Positions 13,326-26,900 of a stretch of 64,000 bases of DNA are shown in pieces. The translations under genes and the position numbers were made by a program. The stretch's first letter is position 1. Every line of letters begins with the position of its first letter. The notes under the pieces were generated by a model that was not told the origin of the DNA, searched no databases, and saw nothing but the letters and a program-made list of their open reading frames with translations. This DNA is from Branchiostoma floridae (lineage: Eukaryota; Chordata; Leptocardii; Amphioxiformes; Branchiostomatidae), in contig NC_049986.1 of the NCBI RefSeq assembly GCF_000003815.2, positions 16,669,172 through 16,733,171 of the forward strand, in the 5' to 3' direction.

Positions 13326-14647
13326 GTGACCTAATTACGCCAAAAACAATGTCATTTAATACGCCGTAAAACTAACGAAAATAATATTTACTACCTAAGT
13401 TAAAAAAGAGTTCTATGACGAGCTCTATCAGAAAATTTCCTACCTAGAAAGATTTAACAGCAAAGATTATGCTTTTGGTTGTCCTTTATGTAAAAATCAA
13501 ACTCTGAATATTTCGCCGATAAGTATCAGCACCATGGATGCCCCTTACTGACAAATGCATTGCTCGCCATGAAATGATAGCCGTAGCTGTAGGCCATCTT
13601 CGATAGGTGTGCTTTTAGCTCTCTTATCTTCACCAGGTGTCAGCAACAAAAGATGCAGTTCTTAGCGGACCCGTTATTCTACTTTCAATGTGCCATTTGT
13701 ACTGAAAGGCGGGGGTAAAGTGTCATTTCTTGTCCTAATCGGTGAACCGCAGACTAGCAGATACAATATGTCTGAAAGGGTTGGTAACAGCATCTTGCTG
13801 AAGAAATGCGATATCCACCCATGACAATGGATTCGTTCAAAAAGAGCACTGTGTTTGATGGCTTGTATGACAGACAATTTTACAGCTCAGGTTCACAGCA
13901 GCTGTCATCATCGGAAATCGCATTCCATGTAACTGCTTAAGGATCTACCCTAACTTATCTAACCTAATGCAAGCTTAAGTATCTACTGTTACTGTATTGT
14001 TACTGATTTTTGTTAGAATTGATGTGATTTACCTTGATGGAAGGAGAACCAGAATAATCCCCATGTTTTCCCTACCTCCAGCACTTCTTCCGTCTTTCTC
14101 TTTTCGTTTGTTTAAATGTGCAAAAAGATTGTCTAATATCAAACCCATCGCGCCAAGAGCATTTTGAGACAGCCACGTTCCCTGGTAGGATTAGCCACAC
14201 AGTCACTTAGATGGAGCTTTGCACTAAGTCTAAATGGTTTTTTAAACGGCGGATGTTACTGCGTTTACTCTTGAGTATCGTTATATACGTACCTTCAGAC
14301 GTATAACTATATCAGCGATTCCCAATGGCCTATTTTCACGCAACTTTCTAACCCAGATCATCAATTCTGTCTGCAAAGACACTCGCAATGCGGACATTAA
14401 TCAAATATTCCCATTCCTAACGAGCGTCGGCAAAATCCTGATGTCCTGTTATAGTCGTAAGTGTTTCACATACAGTCACATTACATATATCACTTCTAGT
14501 ATGCTCAGTCTTCTAATGAAACACATTGGTCCTATGTTCTTCCCTGAGGAATATGTAATTCCAATACCACTCTTTCTGCGATTGGAACAAAGTTTAACCA
14601 ATGGAAGTACAAATTGTTTATTAAAATCCATTGTCTCTATTTTTCAG

Positions 14648-14715
14648 AGATGGCATTGGTTCTGACTGCTTGACACCAATTCTGAGGCTATCTACAAGTA
14701 ATATGTGACGGCACC
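14648..14715 (+). other. Probable 5' UTR part of netrin-G first coding exon
   Basis: A pyrimidine-rich acceptor (tctatttttcag, AG at 14646-14647) lies 68 nt before the start codon. This suggests that the coding start lies in an internal exon and that one or more non-coding exons are further upstream. The start codon context is CACCATGG. No upstream donor could be identified with confidence, so the promoter is not located. Confidence 0.45.
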
Positions 14716-14994
14716 ATGGGCTTTGGAACTTTCATAGCCTCACTCCGAGCCTCTTGGGTCGGCTACGCGTTAGTGCTGCTCCTAGCCTCCTCTCAAGCAT
14801 CGTGTGTCCTGATCACGCAGCCCGTGCCCAGCACTGACAACACACAGGCATGCGAGTCCATCGATGTGAACACAGGGCTGGTGGAGTACCGACCGTGCCA
14901 ACCCAACGTGATTGACATGGCCAAGTTGACGGTGCCTAGAGTGGACCCGGCCAACAGTACATGTGGATTCCCCGTCAGTCAGTTCTGCACACTG
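14716..14994 (+). CDS. NTNG: Netrin-G coding exon 1 (signal peptide and start of LamN domain)
   Basis: It encodes residues 1-93 and ends in phase 0 at donor ctg|gtatgt. The hydrophobic core YALVLLLAS (about 17-25) is followed by SSQASC, a plausible signal-peptide cleavage region. The segment with CQPN, DMAK, VDP, TCG and FC corresponds in order to the N-terminal part of vertebrate netrin-G. The reading frame runs only five codons past the donor before a stop, which supports splicing here. Confidence 0.9.
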
Positions 14995-17900
14995 GTATGT
15001 GAATTCTAATGAATTTTTTCTGCTAGGTACAATGAATTTTTTTCTTTCAGGTAAATGGTGACGCTGCCAAAATTGAGAAATACTAATCAAAGGCCACAAT
15101 TAAGGGAAATGGATACCGGTAAATATGTGTGTATGAGGGAATGTTCTCCAAGACGCTATAATACTTTATCTTCCCAATAAAACTAGATTGTTATTTGTGA
15201 TATCATTTATCATTTCGAATCAGTTAACATGTCATTTTGACGTCATTGATGTTGCTATTGACAACAGTAGTCGTAGTAGACGTTATTATTCTGTTCAATA
15301 CCCGCAGCGAATACAATCTCAAATTACGTCATATTTCGTCATAATGCCGTCTTATATCTTACAACCCTCATATTTTGTTTTACACCATTCTCTGAAAAAA
15401 TAACGGTAGGTACGAATGGTAAGGGATGATAAGTGAGCTATATTTGATCCAGTGATATGGTCCGCCATCTTCGATTTTACCGGTGACGTCATTAAGTTTG
15501 CATGATTTATGCATATTTGACCGCTTGCCATTGGAATATGAAAATTGGAAAACATTCCAAACCTTGCAAATTTGTTGCCAACTAAATTTCAGGAGAAGTC
15601 ACTAAATTTGGTGGCTTTAGCGGAAGCCGTCCAGGCGTTATGCAATATGAAATTTGGAATAGGCCTCAAAGCCCTCCCCCATCTGAATATGTTCAATTTG
15701 GAACCTACGCATCTGCTAGATGGCAACGAATGTTATAACATGTATCTCCAAGCAGTTTTTTAATCATTAACGCGTTACATAACCGTCTCAACGGGTTCAA
15801 AATAATGGATTCTCCATGCTGACATCTGCTTGGAGATTGCAAATTTCCATTTCACGGGGATTTTGGCAAAAAGTATTTTTCATATCGAACGATCGATTTG
15901 AATCAGAACGTTGTCGTGAAATCCCAATCCTAAGGCGCCAGCTGCGTATTCGCATGGGACTATTCCAATTATGGATTTAAAACATTTCAATTGACATTAC
16001 ATTGGCAGCATGCATAAAATTCAAGCTCCAAAACACGAATGATACTGTGATTTCTTAGCAGGATACACATTCCATTATAACTTATATATGAGCTTGATCG
16101 TTGCCGGGTAGTCATATTGTAAAAACGGGGTGTGCTGGCTAGTACATGAGTTACTGACTACGCGAGGAAGGTGCATGCATCAGGCTCATTTATTTCTGAG
16201 TTGCGGAGACCTTGCAGAGTGATTTTGGATTAAAGCCACATAAAAGTAGGATTAAGAATACATGAAAGCACCATCACCGGCTATAACGTTCCACACCCCG
16301 GGCGGTTCCTACAGGCCATGTCCGATAAAATGCACCCGAGAGCAGACCGACAAAGTGCATGTAAGATACAGGAGCACTCTCACATGTGAAAGATATACTT
16401 CTCTCCGTCTCCTATAGCCTTCCAGACTCATCCCTCGAGTGAGCATATGCTGATAGATTGCAACATTGGTCTGCAAGTAACAAGGCAAACATTGGCAACA
16501 ATTACCCACATACATATAGCATTTGTTAGAAAATAATCTCTAAACTATACTTATTGTTGGGATTAATCACATTACATTGGTTCTGCTAAATTGTTTTTAT
16601 GGCATACCCAGTAGACTGCCTCATGAGGTAACCTCCAGCTTTGTATACTGAACAGTACAAGCTGGACAGATTTATCTGATCAACTTATAATACCGGGATG
16701 GACCCCTACTTTTTCCATTAGTATGTTGGGCTCTTGAACGTACTCGACGTGTGGCTCTCTTCAACCACGGGACCCCCCCCCCCTATTCAAGCTACATAAC
16801 TAACAGAAGCTAGGTACTCATATAGTGGGAACAGTTGTGTAAAGTGCATTTCCCACGAGCACAAAAAAGCAGAGAGTTTAACCCAAAACCTCTGTGTTCT
16901 GTGCCAAACACCATAACCATTTCGCCGACACGACGCCAAAACATCGCCTTCAATCGCAAAAATATAATATATGATGTGTCACAGATGTGTCACAATGAAT
17001 TCAATCTGCATGTTACCGGCCTAATTTGAACATATTTCTGGACTGGGTTTCCGAACAATCGTAAAGTATAAGACAAAGTGTTTTCATTAGAAGCATTACA
17101 TTTATCGCTGTCAAATTTTGATTCAAGAAAAACTGAACAAAACATACCGGGTCCTGTGTATAAACACGATGTTGTGGATGTCATAAAGTTGAAGTACAAT
17201 GAATGTTAGTTTCGTTGCTCTAATTGTTTGAACTTCTATGGGTTGCCTTCACTATCTTCTTGTATGGTTGGTAAATCCTAGTGCGTTTTTCATATGAGTA
17301 CAATTGGAGAAAGAAATGTCAAATTTCTCCCCGCAGCAAATTGATACTCTCTAGACTTTGTGATGCGAAATTAACTATAAATAATGGCGGTACGATCAAG
17401 CAGATGCAGTAAAAATCCGGTGCAATGCTTGTGTATTGATTACAGAGGCACTTAAGGAGAGACGTATAAACGATGAAATAGCACCCCAGTCAACCATTCT
17501 CTGCCTCTAGGCTATGTGGTAACTATTGGTACAATGTACAAATGTTCGTTTCATTATTCCCTGTAGAGACTTACATTTGGCATCTATGGAGATATCACAG
17601 TGGACAGCAAAGGTTATCGCACGAGGGAAACACAGAAGTTATTGCATGCCACGTTTGAAAGGTCGTAGTTGTACAAAGTGATTATGTAGACGATGGTTGC
17701 TACTGTTGGCATTTTTCCCAAGGCCGCTCATGCAGATCACAGTCATGGCACAGTCTTATTATTGCAGTTGTCAAATATAGAAAAAATATATGATCCCAAC
17801 AGTTGTAGTTCGATCAATATTTACAGGCGTTTTCTTCTTACCTCAAAATGTACCGACCATTTCCTGCAATGTTCAAAGGAAAGCCAGCTAATAATCGAAA

Positions 17901-20900
17901 ATGCTTTGTCGTCCTTTCTCTGGGTCTGTGCCATATACGTCAATCGACCCTTTAGAGGGATGCAATAATGGAAGGTTCAGCAATATTATGGACCCAGGAG
18001 AACCATGCAAATATTTATAGACAATCTCAGCGGCTGTGCCCCACATCACAAACCAGGCAATGACAACTGTACTGGCAGAGCTGTTGAAACATGTTTACCG
18101 GAAATTGTAAAGAAAAGAGGGTTCTTGCAATGTGCTGTGAAGAAATGTAGATAAAAAAACTTACAAGATTTCCCGTAGGCCCTCATTCTCCGTATGCTAG
18201 CTTTTTGCTTTATTTTGTGCTTGTAAAGACCTGTATATTTTAAACGACGTGAAGTGTGACAAGTCACAGCGTCAGTTCGGTACTGTGCAACTAAAAAGGG
18301 ACAGGGAGTCGAGATGCTATGAGCTAATGTTTAAATCTAGATAAAAATCTAAACTGTCGACCGCTGTTGTACAACAACGGAGGCAAAACACGAGAAATGC
18401 AATAAAAAGGAGCCATGAGGTACTAACGGCACAGTGTACCTGTACCAAAACGAGTGTCTGCATACAAAAATCGTTGTTCAACAAAAGCACTTTGCCATAC
18501 TGATAATGGACGATTGTTCAGTATTCTCTTTTCCAAGATTAAGTATGGCCGGTGATCTTTTTTCTCCTCTCGACACCCGAAACCTTAAGGGAAGTTATTT
18601 TTTTTTCAAATAATATCTGATTTTGCCGGGAGGTAAGTGCGAAATGTTATATGAAACAATTTCGATTACTGCCCGTTGGTATTATTAACTTTGTACCAAG
18701 CAATATTTGCAAGTCACATTCACTTTGCATACCAAGTCACTTGGTATTTGATCGTAAAATATGACTATTTNNNNNNNNNNNNNNNNNNNNNNNNNNNNNN
18801 NNNNNNNNNNNNNNNNNNNNNNNNNNNNNNNNNNNNNNNNNNNNNNNNNNNNNNNNNNNNNNNNNNNNNNAATAGTGGTTTGAATAAACAACTCATTACT
18901 TGGCTCATATCTAACAGGTGCACTTGCCAAAGGTACTAACAAGGCAGAAAATTAACCAAATAGCAAAAAAATCGATAATTTGAAAGATTTTCTCCAACAT
19001 ACTTTGGCAGCCTCAATTCCTGTTCGCTAACACAAGGCATATATGAAATACTGCTAAATTCAAAGGACATTTTAGTGAAATATCCTAATTCAATATAGAT
19101 TTTGTCATTACCATAGAGTTAGATGAATTAGTTATACTTAATAATCCCAGCCCCAAGACCAAAAAGGGTAATACGACAATCTATCAAGTCTAATCACGTC
19201 AGCTTCATCACAGGTAGAGCCCTTCATTTTATTTCCGTATTAAATAAAACATATTTGCGAAAAACTTGTCGAGCAACTTTAAAACACGATTTATAAATTG
19301 CATATTTCAGGCCTCTTCATATGTCTAAGACAAATACTTTTTAAAGGTAATGAAAGATTAAGAGTGAATTTGCCTAACTTCTCTTTTGGGACTACCTTGC
19401 CTGTATGGCAATGAACCTTTCCTCGGAGGTTGGATTCCTTGAAAGTGAGGTGGAATTGAATCTTGATGACATGCAGTGTAGAATAGATCATCCAATCAGC
19501 CTTTACTTTAATGCTTATCGATCTGGACTCTGCGAACCATAAGAACGTATGATTGAGCGTCTTGCCGGAAGAAGTCTGCTAATCGTATACAGCCAGCAGC
19601 ATCGAAGCAAAGGTATAGGAAAATGTAGTGATAGTGTTTGTTTGAATACTTAATTCTCTTTACCATATCCGCAAACAACACAACGAATAGAAACCGTTGG
19701 TGATTGGTTAATATTTGGGTAATATAAGAAGCCCTTTCAGACGGTATTTTGTCTAAGTGACGGATGAGTTGGACGCACCAGTCAGACAGACGGTCTGCAG
19801 GGTCTGACGGGATAGCCGCTCCGGGAAACTGGTTGCATCAATCACGTGACAAACAGATGGCAAAAATACACAGGATTGTTATCATTTTGTTATCTGGAAT
19901 GATCTATAGATAATATTGCCACTGTTAACCTTATTTGCATATACACCTGACATAAATGAATAGTTCGAGGCAGTGATATCACAACTTGTCGGCTCTTCTA
20001 CTGTTTCAGAATAATTGTAGAAAACTCTTCAGCTTAAGGCGGAACTTTCTTGATTATTCTCATTTTCCTATATTAACATCATATATGGGTACAATATAGT
20101 TACCGGCCCAGGACAAGAGTAATTATGCTAAACATTTGCCATGACAAAGTAGCTATAATCTCCACAACGCATTGTCAATTGCATGGCAACAAATGCCGCT
20201 AATACAAAAATAATCTAATGAAAGGGCTTATGTAATTAGAAATTATCAGTCAAACATTGGATGAAAATTTATCTAATCATATCGTGATGGCGCTCCCCGA
20301 TATTGATAAAAAGTAATAACGGCACCACCTGCTAAGGTGCGATCTGCCAACCTGCTTCCCTAATTACCATGACCCGATACCTCCCATCGCCACTTCTTCA
20401 GTGTCCAGATGTAAATGTCACTTGGATTCATTTGTCGGCAATACACCCCATGACGCCAATTTCCTTATACATCATGCCTCCCAAACGACGCTTTACGACG
20501 TAGCAGAGATGAGTTTCCATTTGAATAGCCAAAGGATGGCAGATCGAGGGCTCCCGGTGCAAGTAGAATAAGTGTTGTATTCGGTCGGTCAATCAAAATG
20601 CATACTTTCGTCCATAAACTAGTTTGGAAAGCATTGCGTGGCTGGTGCTTAATCGTGGTTTGTTGGCGCCACCCTGTCTGGACCACGCGGTTGTGATGTG
20701 CTTGTTACGGCTTCCTGGAGAATGAATTGTCGGTGAAAGCAAACGTAAAAGAAATGTGGTTTTAGAAACATTTAGCGTAAAAGATTTCATTTTTTCTAGT
20801 TGTACTTACCGTCTCGTTTTAAACTAACTATAGTAAAAATTCTGCTACTTTCATTCAAAATTTAGCAATTGCTTCCTGTTCGCAACACCGATATTCTGCC

Positions 20901-23900
20901 CCATGCCAACAGCCAATTGCAATAGGGTTTACATACGCTGTTGTTGATCATAACATCTGCCAGAACCATGATGCGCTCTTTGAATAATCATTTGAAGTCT
21001 TATCTACATTTTGCAGTGTAAAAGACGCCCCATTCACCCTGGTGTGTCTGAAGATTCTATCTTTTGATTCTGAATGTTGACGTCGAAAATCAATTCCAAC
21101 AAATTCATATGATAATTCATCATGCGTTTTGCAGTCATATATGTTATGTTAACACGGAGAATTATATCATTAAATGCAATGTGTTAATATGTGCCACCTT
21201 CGTGTTACACACATTGTACATATGCATGTATTGTTCATACCAAAGCTTACCGTTCTGATATCATTATGAAGGTATTGATTCTCCCATCTTTCTAAGTTTT
21301 TTTTACATTCTTAGCTGCCATGATGCAGTATGTTTTTCATCATACTTGCTAGAAAGCTACTGTATACGCATGATATCCTCATGGTTGAATAGGCCGACTA
21401 TGGACATACATGATGAATGTAAAGGATTAGGTAAAGCAAACGTGGGTCGTGATATAAATATGTACACTCTGACACAGGTAATGAAGTTTTATGGCATGAG
21501 AGTTTGTATCCATACGTCAACACTCATCCGTACTGCTTCCACATCATTTGTCACATCCGAAGTCTTGTTTAGTTGCTCTCATCACTCTTTCTTCCTCACC
21601 ACCTTGCCCAGGAGATACCCACCAGCTGCGATATATGCAACGCTCGCATGAAAGGCCAGTCTCATCCACCGAACTTCATGACTGACAAAGAGAGGGGCGT
21701 GCCCACATGGTGGCAGTCGGTATCTTGGCTGGACTACCCCAACCCCATGCAAATCAATGTCACCTTATCTTGGAACAAGACGTTTGAATTGACCAATGAC
21801 ATTGTGGTAAAGTTCCAGTCTGTCCGGCCGTACCAGATGATTATTGAGAAATCAATGGACTACGGCAAGACGTGGATGCCCATGCAGTACTACGCTAGAA
21901 AATGTATGGACTCCTTCAACAAGATGCCAGTGACAAGCAGCACGATATCCAGAAGGGACATTGCCAAGGTGATCTGTACCCAGGTTTACAGCGGCGCGAT
22001 GCCCAGACCAGATGGAAGCGTGCGGCTGGAGATTGAGGACAGGTTCAATCGGTATTTGAACTCTTTGAAGAACACAAACGACATCTCAGTAGCACTGGAA
22101 AATCACCAACAGCTCAGAGACTTTGTGACGTTAACTGATCTGAGGATACGGCTTTTTGGCACCAGCCACCCAACGGGGCTTACAGTAGGAGTACTACCAT
22201 GGGAGCTGCTCAAGTATTATTACGCTATATCTGACATCCAAGTCAGGGGAAGGTAAGATTTACGACCTAAAAAGTTTATATTTCACTAGTACGACATTTA
22301 TGTTTCTTCAAATAGCTAATATTAGTTTCGACTATGAGATGCATGTAGGTTTGAAAACGATACTTACTATACAATTTGTAATTGACCGCACTACAGGTGT
22401 AAGTGCAACCTTCATGGCTCGGACTGCTTCATGGTGAACGGTACCATGACGTGTGACTGCAAACACAACACGGAGGGACCGGACTGCAGCAGGTGCAAAA
22501 AGCCGTATGACACGCGAAAGTGGAAGGCGGGAACTTGGAAACCGCTACCCAGAGGAACAGCAAACGAGTGTAGGAGTAAGTATTACGGCTTTAGACATTG
22601 CTTATCAGATGTCAAAACTTCTTAACAATCCATTCCAAACAGCTGCATCAGGCGTGTGGCATCATAGGGTGTTTCAACTAATCTTCATACACGTCAAAGG
22701 ATTAATCCTTGAAATTGTATAATTAATAAAACAGTGAATATTCTTGATATGACTTTATACAAGGATTACTCACCTTTCAATCAAAGGCGTGGTTTTGCTT
22801 TGTAGTGCTTTTCATCTAAAGATTTAATGATATATAGCTATTAGCATGTGTCGCGTTTAGTGTACACGTCGTGAATCAGTTGAATATTTGTGATTCTCCC
22901 TCTTGTATTAGCCTGTCAGTGTAACGGCCACTCTGAACGCTGTCGTCTGATCCAAGTGCTCGGCTACATGGTGTGTATTGGCTGTCTTCACAACACCATG
23001 GGGAGGAACTGCGAACAATGTTTGCCTGGCTTCTACAGGGACGTGACAAAGAAGATCGTCGATCCGGACGTGTGTGCTCGTAAGTTGACTTCAGTTGAAT
23101 GTTGGTCTTTTCATGGAGATATTCCATATGCTACAGAATAAGGTCGAATCACCGAGCGCTAGGTTAGAGGACACAAGATCGGGAGGTCACGGTTTCGATT
23201 CCATGTATTCCTGGCTAGACGTTGTTATATTTTGAAAGGCACCTAAAAGGCCTTTTCTAACTTTGCCCCGATGTAGCAATAGCCTGGTATCATCTTAGTT
23301 TACTTTACCGGGGCCCCCATGCCCCCACCCTCCCCTAGTTGGTGAGGAGGAGTACGGAAACTCTGGTTAACTAACTAGAATTGGATGATACTCAGGCTAA
23401 TGTAGCAATGGGTACCGGAATTCGGTTGTGGAGGTACATGGCGTTGGAAGGAGAGCGCTGCGCTCCATCTTTAGATACCATGCCCTAGACACAGTGGGTC
23501 ATGGATAACAGTACACTGCCACAGCAACATTATTCCTTTCGAAGCAAACAACAGACACAAAACATTACATCACATTATATTATTCAGCACGTTTTCCCAA
23601 TCATGTACAAGATATCTGAAATCTTGTTCAACCAACTGCCCCATTATTATGATGTTATTGAGTATTTACCTTTGCCAGAAGGTTTATTTTTCGAAATTGA
23701 GATGAAACACACATAGTTGTTTTTAAAATACAGTTTGCATTTAAGAAAGCTTACATCCTCACACATTAAATTTAAAAGGCTTTGCCAATAATGCTCTCTA
23801 CCAACTAATCTCTTCTTCTGTTGAAATGCCAAGTTTTAATCTACTTTGAGATCACACTAGAACAAGAATAGACTACATCGTAATACATTTAATGGAACGT

Positions 23901-26900
23901 ATATCTGACAGTATTCCGTAATCTCTCCTTTGTGTGATTTTATAACCAGCTATTAAGGGTCTAGGGGGTTATGTTAATGAGTGGCGTAGCTTTCATTATA
24001 CCTCATATAAAAACACGATTGTAAGTCGTTATCGTTGACAATAAATCAACCCTTATTCATCTCCTGCATCTTTCGCGTGTAGGCAATAAAAACCCACTTA
24101 GTGATCCTGAAACCGTTGCTCACTATTCACACATTCACTTTATTCTATTGGAAGTTATTGCCTATCACATCTAGCACAGCAGGTGCTTTATTAGTTGTGT
24201 TACTGCGTCCTTCGAAACAAGACAGCTCATTAAAGGAATGATGGAAGAAGGCCGATAACACAGCAACAGCTGCACGAACTATCTCCAATGATATATCTCT
24301 GATAAGATATCGCCTTAGAGATACATCGCACAGCCCGCCATTAGTTATGACCTTTGATCCTTCGGGTGACTTTCTACAGTACCCCTGATAACTTTAAAAT
24401 GTCGAAGTAACCGTAAGTATGGATGTGTAGCTGCATTGGCATGTGCTACAAAGTGGTAATTGGTAAACTCTTATAAAGCAATATTGCTTCTTTCAACGAC
24501 GTAGATGCTCTACTACGTCAGTTTCTAAAGTTTGATAAAGAAAAGAAATTAACACATATTGTATCATATCGTTCCATTTTGGCACACACTAATCATTTCG
24601 ATCAAACGTTTGGCGAGGACACATGCGCATCACTGACTTTCCTCTCGGCACTTTCATCTGTTAGGTATACAATAATATTTCAGCATCAACAATCATGGAA
24701 GGCTTTGATTTGCAATTCTTGATAAAGATGCATACAGAAAAGAAATGTTTAGTTGGTATATACGTATCGACCATGTCACTCGTCTGTTTGCAACGGTACT
24801 TCAAACATCCTGAATTACATCTCTTTGATGGCCGACGGGTTATTTTGGGGCCATTTCGATTGCTACGGATGTTGATAAAAACGCTGTCAGATCTCATTGA
24901 TGCTGACAAATGACCTTTGAAGTTGCTATCGTTAGATCTCTGCCCCTGGTTCTTGGTTTGGTATAGAGTTTCATTTACAGCATCAGAAAAAAAGTAAACT
25001 TGTAATTGTCGGCCTGAGAGTATATTGATTTCACGGACATTAAAGCACTTATCGAGAGATCATCTAGATGAAAGTGTCCAAACCAGTGGACAATGACGGA
25101 TGACCGTTGGTGCAGGGTGGCCCGTACGTTCGACACAGCATCGGCTCCTGGTGATCCAGGCCGTCCCTCGGCCGCTCACGTCTCCCTTCTTAATTAAAAT
25201 AAGACAGATCTCCCGCTGTTAGAGAAAGATCATGACAATGTAGGGCAAAGAAATCGATACTGTTAATATGAAATGCCAGCTACAGATTTTCTCTGCAATG
25301 CAATGCAGAGTTATGCTTTGCATGACTAACCTCTGTTTAGGTCTTCGTTATAATGAGAAAACCTTCTTCAGCTAAATGTATTTCGTCATCAGTCTGCTGC
25401 CCGTGCTTTGCATAACGTTAACGCTGAAGCTTTTTACTTAATTGTGTACCGCAATCAGTTGCTGACTCTGGAATATTTAGTCTTCATTTGAAGATCAATG
25501 CTTTCCACATTGTTGACAAACGACCGCCGACAGGCCCGAAATGAACTCAGATATATTGAGGTCTCCGAGGCGTGGCCGGGGACGTTGTAAGGGTTCATGA
25601 TCACTTCTAGATGAGCAAGTCAACAAGCTGGTTGGCGTCACATCTTCGAGTGGTTCTTATAAAATTGGACGATTTTTACCAGCTGACACTATGCTAAGAA
25701 CTCAGTGACGTCTCCTCATCAAAGTAGAACTTTGCGAATGAAAAGATCGAGACACTAACAGTGGAACATTTCGGCATGTGGTACTGGATTTCTGGACATT
25801 GTTGATTTGTTTGACACTTGAGATGTCTAAATTGATAACGTCTGGAAGTTTTACAAAGTTTATACTTGAATCTTATTACTGACGGATGATCTGTGACCAT
25901 GGACTCGATCTGTGACCATGGACTCGTAATATAGAGTCTATATCGTGTACCTGCTATGTCATTGCAAATAAAATCTGAATCTGACTTGCCAATGATATCA
26001 GGGGAATCTAACTAGATTGCGCTTCTGAGTACTTTCATGGTTAGAGTGTATTAAGAATGCATCATGTCAAAGCCAAAAAAATCATTTGTTATTTGCTTTC
26101 TGACTCTGTTTATCAGCGGAATGGTTACGCAATATCCTGAAACCATTCAAATGCAATCAAGTGATCAGGAGCTGTGCAATGGGTGATACAAAACGAACAA
26201 TCAACAGGCGACTACAGATTAATGACCATGAACATTCGGTCGACGACTTTCATTAAATACGGGCTCCACCAGCTGCCAAGAGAATTCATCATTTATCGAT
26301 CTCGTAATTATTTTCTCACATACAGTGACACCGAGGCAGCTAGCATCATCAAAACTGTTGTGCAATTACGTGTGGTCGTTATTTGGAAATCCCAGCCTAC
26401 CACTGGGAAAGAGGCTGACAAATCTCCCTTTAATGGTGTGGTAATAATGGTTCAGAATAAAAAAAAGGTATTCCTGTAGAAAATAGATGTGAGTCGTCTT
26501 GAAATCAACTCAGCTGATCAGTCTCTCATAGAATCTGAACATCAGATTGAGATGTTTTAGTTTTAACTCATTTGTTGTAAAAAGATACGATCTTGTTGTT
26601 GTACAGCACTAATGGCTAGACTATTTACCAATGTTCCGACTGTAAAGCATACGGTTTCTTGAAAAAATCAGCAACATTTTTTTTGTTACAGCATGTAACT
26701 GCAACCAAGTAGGATCGAGGCACAACAAGTGTAATGCCACAACTGGAGAATGTATCTGCAAATCGTACACCAAAGGTCCGAAGTGCGACTCCTGCGTTAA
26801 AAACTACTACTGGACGGACAACCAAGGCTGCGTTCGTAAGTATGGGCAGGAAGTACATAATTATGAATGGATGGGATCTATTCTTATCATGCTTTTGGGC

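Larger units (their letters stand above)
23080..26691 (+). other. Netrin-G intron 4
   Basis: 3.6 kb between LE2 and LE3 exons, holding the SINE/MITE nest and a 19-bp tandem duplication. No additional cysteine-rich cassette exon was found. Confidence 0.8.

Noticed and set aside
23080-23141. Open reading continuing past the exon 4 donor of netrin-G
   Set aside because: The consensus gtaagt donor and phase match to exon 5 show that it is intron read-through, with no cysteine pattern.
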